Assembly (NCBI GenBank): GCA_028023455.1
Contig: JAQFVV010000027.1
Location: forward strand, 7,251,845-7,315,844
Direction of reading: 5' to 3'
Source: Epiperipatus broadwayi
Lineage: Eukaryota; Onychophora; Udeonychophora; Euonychophora; Peripatidae
Length of the DNA: 64,000 nucleotides
Shown: positions 10,952 to 22,159 of the stretch, in pieces
Numbering within the stretch: the first letter of the stretch is position 1
Layout: every line of letters starts with the position of its first letter
Notes under the pieces: model-generated
Databases searched by the model: none
Told to the model about the DNA's origin: nothing
What the model saw: the letters and a program-made list of their open reading frames with translations, nothing else
Translations under genes and position numbers: made by a program

Positions 10952-11600
10952 TATATATTACTCATATTCCTATATGACTTTAATGTTCATAGCAGCCCTT
11001 AGTGATATGAATGTAAGAGTAAAGGAGATTTTTCATGCAAAGAAAAATATGTTCCATTCAAAAATAAGGACACAAAAATGATACCTAAATTATATTTCAT
11101 TGAATACAAATGACTTGCAGTTGCCAGATGATATCATATTGCCTTGTCCAAATCAACTAACATGGAAACAAGTTTATTATTTTTTGATTTTCCAATTTCC
11201 ATATCTGAAACGTAGCCAGCCTTAATGAACATTATTATGAAACATTATTAGAATCCTACACAACTATCCTGTGATATTATATTTTACTTTTAACAATCTT
11301 CTAACGACAACTTGTCTAAAAGTTAATCTTTAAGCCTATTTAAAGAAAGTGATTAACCAAAGCAACAAAGCCAAAATGTTACCTTTTAATTTACAAGTGT
11401 CAAACTTCATCCTGTAAATCAAAATCCAAGAAGAAAAGTAAGTTTTTGGTTTTTCATCTATTTAAATTTTATATTCCACCATCTCAAATCTCTATAATAT
11501 CTTGGTTCCTGTTCTATTAACTGATGTAAAAACATTTCAAAGACTACTATCACAATAATTAATAAAGAATTTCCGAGCAAATACTCACCCATTTTGACTT
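10952..11600. other. AT-rich, no supported feature
   Basis: No open frame. Weak minus-strand similarity to the downstream part of the LINE at 11601-12030 may extend into this region, but it is too decayed to claim. Confidence 0.4.
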
Positions 11601-12030
11601 CAGTTTTCATTTCACATGCCCCAGATTTTCATTTTAAGTAATAATACTTCCTGTCATTCCATCGTATAGAAGCTATAAAATATGTGTACATTTTGGTGGA
11701 TAACCAAATAATTTTAAACAATGTCATAGACCTGTTCTATTCAGTGAGGCAAAAGTGTTGACCAAATAAACAAGAGCAATATATATATAATACCTTTGTT
11801 CTAGTATTTGCCTGGCAACAATAACCATATCTAGAGCACTTTTTGTTTCTATAAATTGGCAATGAGTTTCTAATAATCATTCCCATAAAAGTGGAAGCAA
11901 ACTGTTCAATAATTTTTGAAAGAACTTTTGCTATATTGAAAAAGAATAATTTCTCATGATAATTACTGTAATTATGTTTATTTCCTTTATTTTTAAACAT
12001 TGGAACAATAGACTCATCCATAAAATATGC
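11601..12030 (-). mobile_element. Decayed non-LTR reverse transcriptase fragment
   Basis: The minus-strand frame 11737-12021 reads DESIVPMFKNKGNKHNYSNY followed by KVLSKIIEQ. This is the finger region typical of CR1/Jockey-like reverse transcriptases, where W-ATIV-IFKKGD, NYRGISLL and GK-L-RI-L are usual. Further on, a decayed block up to the stop corresponds to the palm approach (AR-I-EK-R). It stops before the catalytic motifs. It is inactive and old, and its clade is uncertain. Confidence 0.6.
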
Positions 12031-13600
12031 AGAATAATTTCATGAATCCATATATGGAATCCTAAAATTATCAATACTTTTGAATATGCACTAATGTTAT
12101 TTTAAAATTACACACCCCTATTTTGTTTCACTAACCTAGAGATCTTTGCACAAATAGAAATGAATAAATAAAATGACTATTTTGTTTAAGTCACTTAAAT
12201 TATTCAAAAGATTATCAAAATATTTCATGGCTATTTCGTTTAAAAGATAAATTTTTGTACCAGTATTCAAACGTTGATCAAAATATTTCTTTCACTGGCT
12301 TGCAAACATCATATAAAAGAATGCTATTTTTGGACCAAATAGAATTTCAATACCTTTTCTCAGATCCATAAGTTGTATCAATGCATCAAAAATCTGGAGT
12401 AAGCACAAACAGTAATCATCTGTATATTCTTTCCTGTTTTAACCGACCAATCATTTTAAGCATTCTTGTCAGGCATTGAACTTTTACTTTTTCTTCATAT
12501 TTATTACGAAATTCCACACACATTTGTCACACTGTGAAGTAAAAAGTGTGAGACATTTACCTTAAATCAAATTATTATTAATATCATTGTCAAACAATCA
12601 GACGTGATCTTCCATTTAGTGTACCAAGTATAAATATGCTTGTACCATAATGCATTTTTGAAACAATTTCATGCATCAGTAAAATAACAATATCAGTAAT
12701 CTACATTAGCAATTTTAGTGTTTAATAGGTTGCATTTTACTACATATGGTAAACACTTTAAGAAAAAAACATCAATTTTACTATAAATTATATTTGAATA
12801 TGATCTCTATTTTATTATTTTAATGTTGGAAGTCTAATCGAAAATCCATCCAACTATCTGCACTTTCAAGTGCTCATGATAATATGAATGTCTTTTTTGT
12901 GTTGTTAACAATTATGGAATTTATTAAACACTTATTGTTCTAAGGAAGGATACATCTATGTTCTTTGATAGCCATTTTCTGCCTATACAAAGTATTTGTG
13001 ATAATTAGTTAATGTGTTAAGGAGCAATTTAATAATTGCAAACCATTTGACTTCACTGCATCAATATCTTTATTTCCAATACTTTTGGCCAATGTTTCCT
13101 ATCTCTACCAATACATGAATTAATTCTCCTATAAGATAACATATTTGATCTTTTAATGATATTGTTGTATTAATACTGTCTAGCAATGAATAAAAGTTTC
13201 CTTTCTCTGTATTTTCTGAATCTATGGTTGGAGATAAGCATTAATAAAATAAGCCCTTGCACTAATTCAAGATGAGTTTTAAAATGATTAGTCTTTCATT
13301 GATACAAGGATAAATTCTGAGAATAGAAAGGTACTAAATTAGACTTTACAAAAAAACCAATACAATGCATTCTGATATCCAGCACCATGCAAAATCACCA
13401 TTCATTGACTGATATACCTTTCCAAAAATGTTGTAAATATCTATCTGTTTCAATAAACTTCCTTTTCCACATCTATAAGATCTTACATCTTGACAGATCA
13501 TTAGCCACTACTGTAGTCCGGATCTTAGAGAGTTTGGATCAAATAAAGTTTACACTTTCAATGGACTTAGATTTAAAAAAAAAATAGATTTATAAAACTT
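12031..13600. other. AT-rich, no supported feature
   Basis: No frame with recognisable protein content. A plus-strand open frame at 13387-13587 has no similarity I can name and is probably chance. Confidence 0.4.
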
Positions 13601-13604
13601 ATCT

Positions 13605-13725
13605 TTAGTATTACCACTACCAATTCTTTTACCACTACTATTTATATTATAATTATTACTACTATTAATATTGCTGGTGTTGTTGTTATTATTGTTATTA
13701 TTATTATTATCATCATCATCTTTGA
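13605..13725. repeat. Interrupted trinucleotide repeat (ACT/ATT/TTG/ATC)
   Basis: A degenerate triplet microsatellite directly upstream of the LINE E fragment. It produces a meaningless leucine run in translation. Confidence 0.8.
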
Positions 13726-13732
13726 ATTTAAA

Positions 13733-14850
13733 GTTTTATGGATTTGCTGATGATATTGCTTTGTCATGTGATGCTGTTTCATATAGTATTCTGGAGCAAT
13801 TGATTAATAAAGATCTAGAATTAATAAGTAACTGGCTTATGAATAAATTATTTAACTGTTAATTGTAATAAAACCAGAGGTATTCTGTTCTTTTATAAAC
13901 ACTGCACACATTCAATTAGTATTAGATTTGTGATCAGTATAATATTCATTCAAAAAGTATTTGTACATGTTGTAACATTAGTTTTGTTGGTAATTATTGC
14001 TATTTAGGCATCTATATTGATTCAAGGTTATCTTGGTCTAAGCATATTGTCTACTTATCTTCTCGATTACGTAAAATTAATTATTTATTTTATTATCTGG
14101 TGAAATTCATACCTAGATCTACTTTGATGACTATATATTTTGCTTGTTATCAGAGTATATTAGGTTACAATATTTGGGGTGGCTCTACTGATTACTCACT
14201 ATCTCAATTACATACTTTGCAAAATTATACAATGCGTATTATTTTTGGTAGACATAGATTGACCTCTGTGCGAGATATATATGTCAATTCTGGTGTGTTG
14301 TCTGTTTCTAAACTGTATAAGTTTAGAATTATCATTGATATATATCGTCGTCGCTTTTTACTGTCGTAAAGTATCAATTATAAATACCCGCTTGGCTAAC
14401 AAATTTCAACTGGTGGTTCCAGATTTTTCTTTAGAAAGCAGTCACAGGCAATTTAGTTACAATGGACTCAGGCTCTTTAATTCTTTTGTTACTGACTGTT
14501 CAATTGATGTTAATAATTTATCTTTTTATATTTTTAAAAATTATTTAAAATTTTGGTTATTGTCTCATGTGTAATATATTGATTAATTAATATGTATATA
14601 TTTTATTTAATAAGTATATCTCTTTGGTTGTATTATTCTTATATTATTTGTTTTGGTTTACTTGTTTTCATATTTATAGTATAGTAATGTATTTTATTAT
14701 TATTATTGTTATTTTTGTTGGTGTTTTTGGTTTGTAATTAATAATTTAAGAAAGACTCCTAGCACAAGTTTATTTTGTTTTGAGTATTTCTCTTTTTTAT
14801 ATGTATTGTTTGATTAATAATAAATAAATAATAATAATAATAATTTATTA
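13733..14850 (+). mobile_element. CR1/Jockey-like LINE, 3' fragment (family E)
   Basis: The fragment begins at the reverse transcriptase catalytic box (YGFADDIALS, near 13737). It continues after a frameshift at 14100-14370 with a thumb-like block (YFACYQSILGYNIWGG, then LQNYTMRIIFGRHRL) typical of this LINE group, and at 14375-14574 with the C-terminal SHRQFSYNGLRLFNSF block. Its 3' region ends in (TAA)n at about 14820-14850. It is 5'-truncated and frameshifted, so it is inactive. The next sequence is the start of LINE D1. Confidence 0.7.
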
Positions 14851-14859
14851 TTATTATTA

Positions 14860-14952
14860 ATTTGTCAAGTATATCTTTATATAATCAGATTTGTAGTAAT
14901 ATTAATTACTTCAATTTAGATTATAATCAATTTTGTAATGTTATTAAATTTA
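14860..14952 (+). mobile_element. LINE family D copy 1, upstream part
   Basis: The plus strand at 14866-14952 encodes the last residues of a LINE protein (SLYNQICSNINYFNLDYNQF), matching the C terminus at 39212-39469 on the minus strand. The copy is interrupted at 14952 by LINE A and resumes at 20112. It is 5'-truncated near 14860. Confidence 0.75.
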
Positions 14953-15133
14953 GTTTCAATAGGCTTTATTGGTTTATAAATGTACAAAAAGGAAAATAAC
15001 AATTTTGATCAGGGCTTACCATTCTCCTGATCGTTACAACAGTTTGCACTTTTCATCTCTTTTCCTTCCACCTTCCCCCCCCCCCTTTTTTAATAGTCCT
15101 GGTGATCTACTTCTTTGGCGATGGTGAGTCTTT

Positions 15134-15589
15134 TTATAAATTAGAGCGAAGTAGCATTATTGACCAGGTGTCTGAAAAAATGTTAGGCGATGAAATTTTT
15201 TCATCCCTAGTGCGTATGATATCAATTTTGTTTCTAAATGTGTTAGATTGTTTCATGTCCGGTTCATACATAAGTGTACATCTGGTACACCATAGTGAGT
15301 ATAACACAAATGTGCTAGTGCGGATGAGTCCATAAATACCCATTTCAAAGGAATTGAGAAGTGTTTGTATTCCGTAATCCTTGTTTTTAAAAATTTTTGG
15401 AATGTCCCAACGGATATTATTGTATCTGGGGCATGTGAATAATAAGTGTGATAGGGTTTCTGGTTCTCTTTGACAAAGCTTGCAAATATCTTCAATATTG
15501 GTACAGTTCCTTTTATATCTACAGAAGTAAAGAGTTGGAAGTGCATCAAGATTTAGTTTTATGAGGAAATCATAGAATTTTGGCTCCAA
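15134..15589 (-). pseudogene. LINE A ORF2, C-terminal CCHC segment
   Basis: Starts EPKFYDFLIKLNLDALPT, nearly identical to DPKFFDFVLKMNLDALPT in LINE B. It then has CKLCQREPETLSHLLFTC, a CX2CX8HX4C motif conserved in spacing in LINE B and typical of the C terminus of L1/Tx1-type ORF2 proteins. It ends SNL, close to the LINE B end SRL. The ATG is not a true start. Upstream, a Trp codon of the family appears as a stop (TGA) and the frame shifts near a 6-T run (15605-15610). Confidence 0.75.
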
Positions 15590-15695
15590 TGATCAATATT
15601 TGAATTTTTTGTCAACTGTTTATTTGTTAAGTTTAGATAAGTTTTCCCGTTATCATTGGAAGGGGGGTTGCAGACTGAGTAAACCTCCCAGTATT

Positions 15696-15971
15696 TCATT
15701 TTGTCCATAGGGGGGGGGTAAATGTAAGATTGGGGATGCTTAATAGTGGAGAAATTAGCTTATTCCAGAAGTTATTTGTAGGTGGTGGTTTGTCTGTGGG
15801 TGTGATTTTGAGTGCAATTTCTAGATAGGGGAAAATTTTGGCGCATGATGATATTAGATTAAATGTTTTTTGAATTTGAAAAATGTTGATTGAATGTAGG
15901 CCTAGTCCATTTCGAGATAGAGGGTTCAGGATTTTTCTTAAGGATATTGGCACTATTTTTTTTTTCCACAA
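15696..15971 (-). pseudogene. LINE A ORF2, post-RT segment
   Basis: Continues the reverse transcriptase after the frameshift at 15956-15965. The block NGLGLHSINIFQIQK aligns with GGLGLHNITILHIQK of LINE B, and ITPTDKPPPTNN with ITPTDRPPPKG. It leaves frame again at a 9-G run (15710-15718 on plus). Confidence 0.7.
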
Positions 15972-17487
15972 TAATTTTCTTCACACTGAATAAATTTTTG
16001 CTATAAACGCTTTTGTGTATATTATTATGGGTATAATATGTAACTCTTGTTATTATTAAGAGATTGAAGAGAGCGACTTTGGCATAGAGCGACATGTATG
16101 ATTTGGATAGAGAATTAGTTATATTCTCAGATTTATTCATTAATTTCCTCTGTATCTGTGAACACATTTCAGAGTTGCTTAAATGGAATGGAAATCCCAG
16201 GAATGGACCTGGTTTTCCTTTAAAGTATTGGTCTTGTTGGTGTTCAGTGCATATGGACCAAACACTGGATTTATGTAGATTAAACTCTAGTTTATATTCT
16301 GCTGAGTAGTTATTAAGAATTTTAATTAGTGTTGGTATTTGTTTTTTGGTGGGCAGAAAGACAGTAATATCATCCATGTATGCAACACATGTGACATTAG
16401 ACTTCATTGCGGGTATGAATATTCCAGTCATCTCACTTTCAATTGCTTTAAGGAGAGGATTAATATAAAAAGTGAATAGAAGAGCACTTAATGGTGAACC
16501 TTGTGGGATGGAGTTAAATGGAGTGAAGGATGGTGCATATTTCCCACTAAGAGTTATATGAATTTCTCTACTTAAAAGAAGATTTGTAATCAAGTAGATT
16601 AGTGCTCTGGGAATTGATGTGTCTGCTAGCATATTAATTAAGATATTAATTGGTACCATATCAAATGCTGACTTGATGTCCAGTTGAACTACAACAGGCC
16701 CGTACCTTTTGTTATTTCTGACTGTGTCAATCACTGTCTTATATAGAAAAGCCGCTTGCCCAGTAGAAGATCCCTTCCTTGTGAACTGATTTTTTGACAA
16801 ATATAGCAGAATATAGGGCTCAATTCTGTCTTTAATTATTGACTCCAGAATCTTGATACCAAGTGGGCTCATTGATATAGGTCTGAGATTTTGTAAAGTG
16901 GTTATGTTTTCCTTCTTCTTAATAAATGGAACCACTGAGATGGGGTAGAGCCCATGAATGTGATAAATTCTCTGGGTTAGGAAGTTGGCTAAATCTGCTA
17001 GATATTTTACTGTGAAATGACTTAAGTGCTTGTATACAAAGCAAGGTATTCCATGTATTCCTGGATGACATGAGTTTGATATTGAATACAACTTTTCTTC
17101 AAAATCTCTCGGAATAAAGGCTATATTATCTTCTGGTGGGCCAAGAAAGTTATCCGGGGGGTTGAAAAATTCCCCTCTTTGCAGGTTGTGTTTGTAGAAT
17201 GAGTAGAGTGGTTCTAGCATATTATCTCCTGCAATGGTTTGCCCTTCTACTTTGATAGCTGATGGAACCCGGTTTGTTGGAGCTTGACCTAGAGCCCAGC
17301 GAATATACTGTCTAGACCAAATATGGGTCTGGCTCAGGAATACCTTTTTCTTCTTTATTGCCAAATATTCCCTGAGCGAAACACATGCTGACCAATAAGC
17401 TTTTCTAAGGGCTGCAACATTTGTACAGCCCTCTGCGGTGGAAGCACTAGGTGTTATTCTTTTATGCAGATCATCTGCAAGAGCCAA
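15859..17487 (-). pseudogene. LINE A ORF2, reverse transcriptase domain
   Basis: A long frame with the standard non-LTR reverse transcriptase motifs in order: LRPIS (201-205), fingers with RKGSSTGQAAF (237-247), motif A LDIKSAFD (269-276), motif B PQGSPLSALLF (328-338), and the catalytic YMDD (370-373) in place of the commoner FADD. The thumb region (SLYAKVALFNLLIITRVTYY) matches the Tx1/L1 pattern. The frame goes wrong at a 10-T run (15956-15965 on plus); the real continuation is in the frame 15696-15971. The first methionine is internal to ORF2. It would copy LINE RNA at the nicked target. Confidence 0.82.
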
Positions 17488-18365
17488 AATCCTTGAAGGG
17501 GGGGGGGTTGGTTTCTTGTAATTGTATCAATTGTGTACGAGATTATGTTTACGAAGGTAATCCATCTCTGAACTGGGTCCAAATCCATGTCACGAATTTT
17601 GAATATTGATATGTATATCTCTGAAGAGAGATATTCCTTAGTTTGAGCTGGAAGCAATATTCTAATAGTTTTTCCTGTAGTAACTATGGGTCTATATGAA
17701 AAATCATTTTTAAGACAAACCATCACAGCTGAATGATCTGAGAAGGATGAGTTTATTAGTAGTATTTTGATCATATGATGCAGCGCTGGTGAATAAAACA
17801 CAAGATCAATCAGAGAAGAGAATCTGCCATTGTTGAATGAAACAGAGTTTTGTGGAAGAAAACCTTCTCCAGACATGAGAGGAAAAGCCAGCCTGTGTAA
17901 CCATTTTGTAACAAATTTACTGTATGACATATTAAAATCTCCCATTAGTATTATGGGATGTATTGACAATGCAAACTTTGTGTTTAGTATATGTATGAGG
18001 TTATTTATAATTGTATCACCTGGAGGAATATACAGATATACTATGTTAAGCGTTATTCTTTTATGATATAGATTAATAATTAGCATGTGTGCATCAATAT
18101 GTAATATTTTAAATGAGCTGAATGGGCATGTTTTGGTTATCACAATTCCTGTCCCAGCCGATGGTGAGAATGCGGCTCTGGAAAACAAAGAATAGCCTTG
18201 ATTGTCATAGAGCTTAGATGGATCTGTTTGTGATTTATTATATATCTTTGTCTCCAGTAGTCCAATTATATGTGGTTGGATAATGTTAATCCATTTTCTA
18301 AGTTTATAGTTTTTTTCAACAGAGTTTAAACCTCTGACATTAACTGATCCTATTTTTATCATCAT
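17454..18365 (-). pseudogene. LINE A ORF2, APE-type endonuclease domain
   Basis: Starts MMIKIGSVNVRGLNS, the usual N-terminal strand of L1-type endonucleases. It then has LLETK (residues 36-40, with the metal-binding Glu), GDFN (142-145), LIDLVFYS (185-192) and SDHS (209-212), which are the expected catalytic residues for nicking target DNA in target-primed reverse transcription. At its end the frame runs through a 10-G homopolymer (17498-17507 on plus) and goes out of register. The reverse transcriptase continues in another frame with a 34-bp overlap. The length before the break (about 290 residues) is normal for this domain. Confidence 0.8.
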
Positions 18366-18404
18366 TTTATTTAATGTAGTTATGTAAAAGTACGAAAGGT
18401 ATGT

Positions 18405-19097
18405 TTATGTTATCTGCATATTCCTGTCTAAAAATATTGGACTTTCATCCGACAAACCAAGGAGCTTGTCGTAAGCTATTGTATTTGAGCATGTTTCACT
18501 TATTTCTATTATCGCGACTTGCTCACTTGTATTACACACATTGGAATCTTCTATGTTTTGGGTTGACTTTTTAACTTTTTTAGCATTGTCCAGAGACTGT
18601 GATAGATCCTCTTTACTCAGTTCTGGGGATTGTACTTCACTTTTTCTTTCTCTTTTCTTACTTGGTGGACGACCAGGTTTACGTTTGGCTGTTAGTACAT
18701 TTATGTCAATGCCTGAGTGTGATGGTCCTGATATTGATGCTTCTGTAATGTCTTGTGAAGTTTTGTTTAGGATTACTGCTTCTGGAATGGTTTTGCTAAT
18801 TTCATTTGTGACTTTTAGTGTAATGGAACTGTGTTGGTCCGATAGTTGATCTTGTATTTGTGTATTGTCTTCTGATGGTATACTTGGGGTAAAACCAACT
18901 AAATCATCGATATTAGCATCATTTATATCAGTGATCAATGCCTTTCCATTTGTGTATGGCATATTATTATTATCGTTTTTTCCCTTGCATTGATGTGTTG
19001 TTGTATTTCTCATTTCACAGTGTGGACATTTAGTTTTTGGACATGCACCTACAAGATGATCTCTTTCTTTGCAGTTGAAGCACAGGTTTAATTCCAT
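18405..19097 (-). pseudogene. LINE A ORF1, zinc-knuckle and C-terminal part
   Basis: The frame opens into CFNCKERDHLVGAC, a gag-type CX2CX4HX4C zinc knuckle (residues 6-19). A second cysteine/histidine group follows (CPHCEMRNTTTHQC, residues 24-37). The rest is acidic and serine-rich, with a basic stretch (KRKPGRPPSKKRERK, about residues 138-152) that resembles an AT-hook or nuclear localisation signal. The ATG of this frame is probably not used: the overlap with 19030-19893 shows that it is the second half of one protein. ORF2 begins 40 bp downstream of its stop. Confidence 0.7.
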
Positions 19098-19893
19098 ATA
19101 TTATTACGAGGAGCATGGTATCTTGATCCGTAATTAATGTAGGGATATCATTCGGAATTATATTTTTGTTTAGACGCAGTTTAAAATGATAATTGGTGCT
19201 TAATATAGGTATAGGCGTATCTTTTAGATACGTAGGTTGGAACGACACTACTGACCCAAAAGGTTTCATCAGCTTCGTAAAGTCATTAATGGAGAAGGTG
19301 AAGTAGGTGTTTTTAATAATCCCTGTTACATAGTTTTCTCTATTGCGATCTATTTTGACTAACGCGTATTTTTCCAGTGTGAGAATAGTATTTTCAAATC
19401 TATTTCTCTGTCCTTCATCGAAAAATTCAATGGCAATATATCTGGGGTTAGGATGTTCTCCAATTCGTTGTATAGAGTCCCACATGTTGTTTGCTGTAAT
19501 TGCTTCATACAGCAAATTTTTTGGGAATCTGTAAAGAGAGCAATTAATATCCGTGACAGCTAGAACAATCGAGCGATTGGTAAAAAAACGTTTAAACGAT
19601 AAATATAGGCCTTTCGGTATTGTTTGATTGAAGGCCTCCGAGATTCTTTTCAAGCTTTCTTCTGACCAAGCCTCTTCGATTACGTTGATAGATTCATGAG
19701 AGGTATCTGCAAGAATGTCTAAATTAATCAAATCATTCATTGTTGATCTGTGGAATCTAGCACTTTGATTTGTATTTTTTACACTAGATAAATTTACGTA
19801 AGAATCGTGCTGTAGCAATAAAGATGTGGCTCTCGCAGCTTCTGCATATGTGCGTGATTTCACTTCGCATGCAGAGTCCATGGCGTCTGACAT
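19030..19893 (-). pseudogene. LINE A ORF1, N-terminal part (RNA-binding protein)
   Basis: The first ATG in the frame is at 19893 (MSDAMDSACEV); the longer open frame starts at a GTG and is not preferred. About 285 residues follow. Around residues 165-230 a block (YVTGIIKNTYFTFSINDFTK, then LMKPFGSVVSF) looks like the RRM-like RNA-binding part of Tx1-type ORF1 proteins. A related block with FGSI occurs in the remnant near 32450. The frame should continue into a zinc-knuckle region, but a single-base shift near 19080-19097 moves the knuckles into the overlapping frame at 18405-19097. It would bind LINE RNA as a nucleoprotein. The shift is not in a homopolymer. Confidence 0.65.
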
Positions 19894-20111
19894 ATTTGCC
19901 ACAGCAAAAAAAGGAAAAATGTGGTTAGTATATTCTATATGGAGGGATCAGTTAGATTTTTTTATGAGGTTTGTCTATCTCAAATCTTTAATATCAATTT
20001 AGTTTCATTCCAAAAATATTTTATCAGTTTGATATCGTAAAAAAAAAACAAATAAATAGGCTCACCGTAAAAGTAACAATCTTGCTCCAAAAGGCGCATG
20101 CGCACTTTCCC

Positions 20112-20467
20112 AATGTTATTAAATTTAAATGCCAGATTTGATTGGTTTAACTTGATTTTGTTTATATATATATTTGTTAAATTGTTTTTTTATTTTATTA
20201 TTTTGTTATGTGTTTTATATTTATCCCTTTTATTTATTTGTTATTATTAATGTCTTAATAATAATTGTTTATATGCTGATGTTTAATTTTACTTTAGATT
20301 TTTAAATGTGTTTTTTATCTTTTATTAAAATATGGCACATACTTATATTAATAATTTGTCATTTAAACTCATTTATGTATTTATATATTTGTTATGGTGC
20401 AATACTGTAATTGGCTTTATGCTGTAGTTTTGTACGGTAAATAAATAAATTGAATTGAATTGAATTA
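20112..20467 (+). mobile_element. LINE family D copy 1, downstream part
   Basis: After the right target-site copy (20112-20127) the protein ends in KFKCQI and a stop, like KLKCEV at 39212. A 3' UTR follows, matching the 39060-39200 region (TAATTGGCTTTATGCTGT is common) and ending in AATAAATAAAT and a (TTGAA)n tail near 20467. This end lies about 170 bp past the stop codon of the immunoglobulin-like gene. Confidence 0.8.
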
Positions 20468-20639
20468 TTATGCAGTTGTATAAATAAACATCAGAAACAA
20501 GTTAAATTTTGGTGAAACTTTAAAACATAGTGTTAATTACAAAACATGGGTCTTCATAAATCAAAGTTAGCCTTGCAATAGAAAAAAAAGAGTCTATATA
20601 AAGAGCAACATTTCATTGGTTACTTTTGAGAAAATCATT

Positions 20640-21347
20640 TTAACTTTTCACATTAACTTTTAATGAGGTTTCAAGTTTGCTGTTGTTACTAAAACAACGA
20701 AGGGTCCCTTCATTATCTTCAACAGAGAAAGATTTCAGTATTGTCATCGAAATTACATATATACTTTGTTTGACACCCAACAAGATTTTTTCTGCCGTTT
20801 GTTCACCACTCAACAGCAAACCATTAAATTTTATAAACATCTGAGAGTTTTTACTTCCAAATTTTTTGCACAAAATTGTAACTGGGTTTTTATTCTGCAA
20901 AAATTCAGTACTGTTATCGATGCTTTTGTTATCATCCTCAAACCATGGTTTACTTTGTACTTCTAAAATAACATTTCTTATATGTAATCTATAACTTCCA
21001 CTGTCACTCATCTGAATATTAGTAATATTTATTACAATAAATGTACGATATTTTATTACACTTAATCGACCAACTAATTGAGAATACTTCAAGTACCTTG
21101 ATTGACTTATACGATATATGTCTTTCCGATTTAAAGTCAAAATATCATTCTTCGCATTGCTTGGGAGCTGGAATGAAACATAATCTCCTTCATCACAAGT
21201 TACGACTTTACGGCGGGGTCGTACTCTACCAAACCCATTGTCCTGAGCCGGTATCAATAGTAGATAACAAGATAACATTAACAACACTAATGTTTGGATA
21301 TTAATCAAACTCTGGAAAATTGCGTGATGCATTTTGTAGTACAGCAT
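20640..21347 (-). CDS. Secreted two-domain immunoglobulin-like protein
   Basis: 235 residues, uninterrupted. Residues 1-35 are a signal peptide (hydrophobic LINIQTLVLLMLSCYLLLIP; cleavage probably after PAQ). Translation could also start at Met6. Domain 1 (about 45-130) is V-like: Cys51, then SDSGSYRL at 114-121, where the usual second Cys after Tyr is replaced, so the canonical disulfide is missing. Domain 2 (about 150-232) has Cys160 and Cys218 with DNEGTLRC, the normal Ig spacing. N-glycosylation sites are at 107, 145 and 221. There is no transmembrane segment or GPI signal, so it may be secreted, or be one exon of a longer receptor. No family could be named. Introns are absent. It is not TE-like. 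Confidence 0.6.
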   Translation of the reverse strand: MLYYKMHHAIFQSLINIQTLVLLMLSCYLLLIPAQDNGFGRVRPRRKVVTCDEGDYVSFQLPSNAKNDILTLNRKDIYRISQSRYLKYSQLVGRLSVIKYRTFIVINITNIQMSDSGSYRLHIRNVILEVQSKPWFEDDNKSIDNSTEFLQNKNPVTILCKKFGSKNSQMFIKFNGLLLSGEQTAEKILLGVKQSIYVISMTILKSFSVEDNEGTLRCFSNNSKLETSLKVNVKS

Positions 21348-22159
21348 AAAATTAAAATAATCCGTTTATTGAATAATAATAATGCAAGAAATAATGATTT
21401 TACTTAAGATAAATATAAATATTTAAAGTTCTCTATTGCTGTGAATAATAAAAAATATTAATATCAAAGTCTCGTGCTAATAAAGAAATTAATTCTAGAA
21501 TTAAACTACGACTTTACCGTATTTTTTTTAAAGAAAACTGCGTTGAAGATAGAAAAAGTAGTTGGATAAATAAAATGATGAAGTTTTGAAAAGACTAAAT
21601 GGAAAAAAAACACAGACTAATCGAGAGAAAATTAGGGAAATAAAGAGAAGCTGGATGGGGCATATATGATGAAGGAAGGATAGTTTAATAATAGGTGTTT
21701 AAGAGGGATAATAATAGTTTGCCTTAGCGCTTTTTTTTATAATGTTTTTGAGTTATTTTTAATTCTTATAATATATACAGTCGTTTATTGATAATTCTTA
21801 TGTATGTTTAAATAAAAAGTAATTTAATGCAAGTTTGAAAATTATATTAATACAACATCTTTCTTGACTGATAAAAAATAGTTTTAGGACTATAATAATT
21901 GAAACACCTTCAGCTGATTAAATTTGCTCAGAGAACAAGAGTCTATTAAAGGTGGATAAGCCACCTGATCAGTAAAGCAAACACTAGGTGGAGAATAAGG
22001 TGGTTTATACTTAGTATTAACTTGATGAAGATATTAAATGGAACCTAAATAATGAAGTTAGATAAGTAATAAGAGCATATACGTACAGTCGATAGCTAGG
22101 AAGTCATATAGATGTTATATCAATTTTGTATCCTACTGCCATAAAACCACTTTAAATGT
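21348..22159. other. Upstream flank of the Ig-like gene
   Basis: Very AT-rich. No convincing TATA box or initiator could be chosen among many AT runs. Weak RTE-like wording near 21640-21670 (a SWMGHI-type phrase on plus) may be a LINE relic. Confidence 0.35.

Larger units (their letters stand above)
14953..20111 (-). mobile_element. Apparently full-length L1/Tx1-like LINE, family A
   Basis: This 5159-bp element is flanked by 16-bp copies of AATGTTATTAAATTTA at 14937-14952 and 20112-20127. It is inserted in the last codons of a family D LINE, and the uninterrupted sequence at about 39225-39250 confirms the junction. In minus-strand order it has a 5' leader of about 218 bp, ORF1 (esterase-free, zinc knuckles), and ORF2 with APE endonuclease, reverse transcriptase and a C-terminal CCHC motif. 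A 3' UTR follows, with AATAAA about 15 bp before the end. Both ORFs are broken by frameshifts, mostly in homopolymers, plus at least one stop. LINE B is a diverged relative with a similar 3' end. Confidence 0.88.

Noticed and set aside
13671-13862. Leucine-rich N terminus fused to an RT box
   Set aside because: The leucines come from a triplet microsatellite; only the FADD part is real and belongs to LINE E.
15102-15549. Several overlapping frames opposite or beside the LINE A C terminus
   Set aside because: Shadows of the ORF2 C-terminal frame at 15134-15589.
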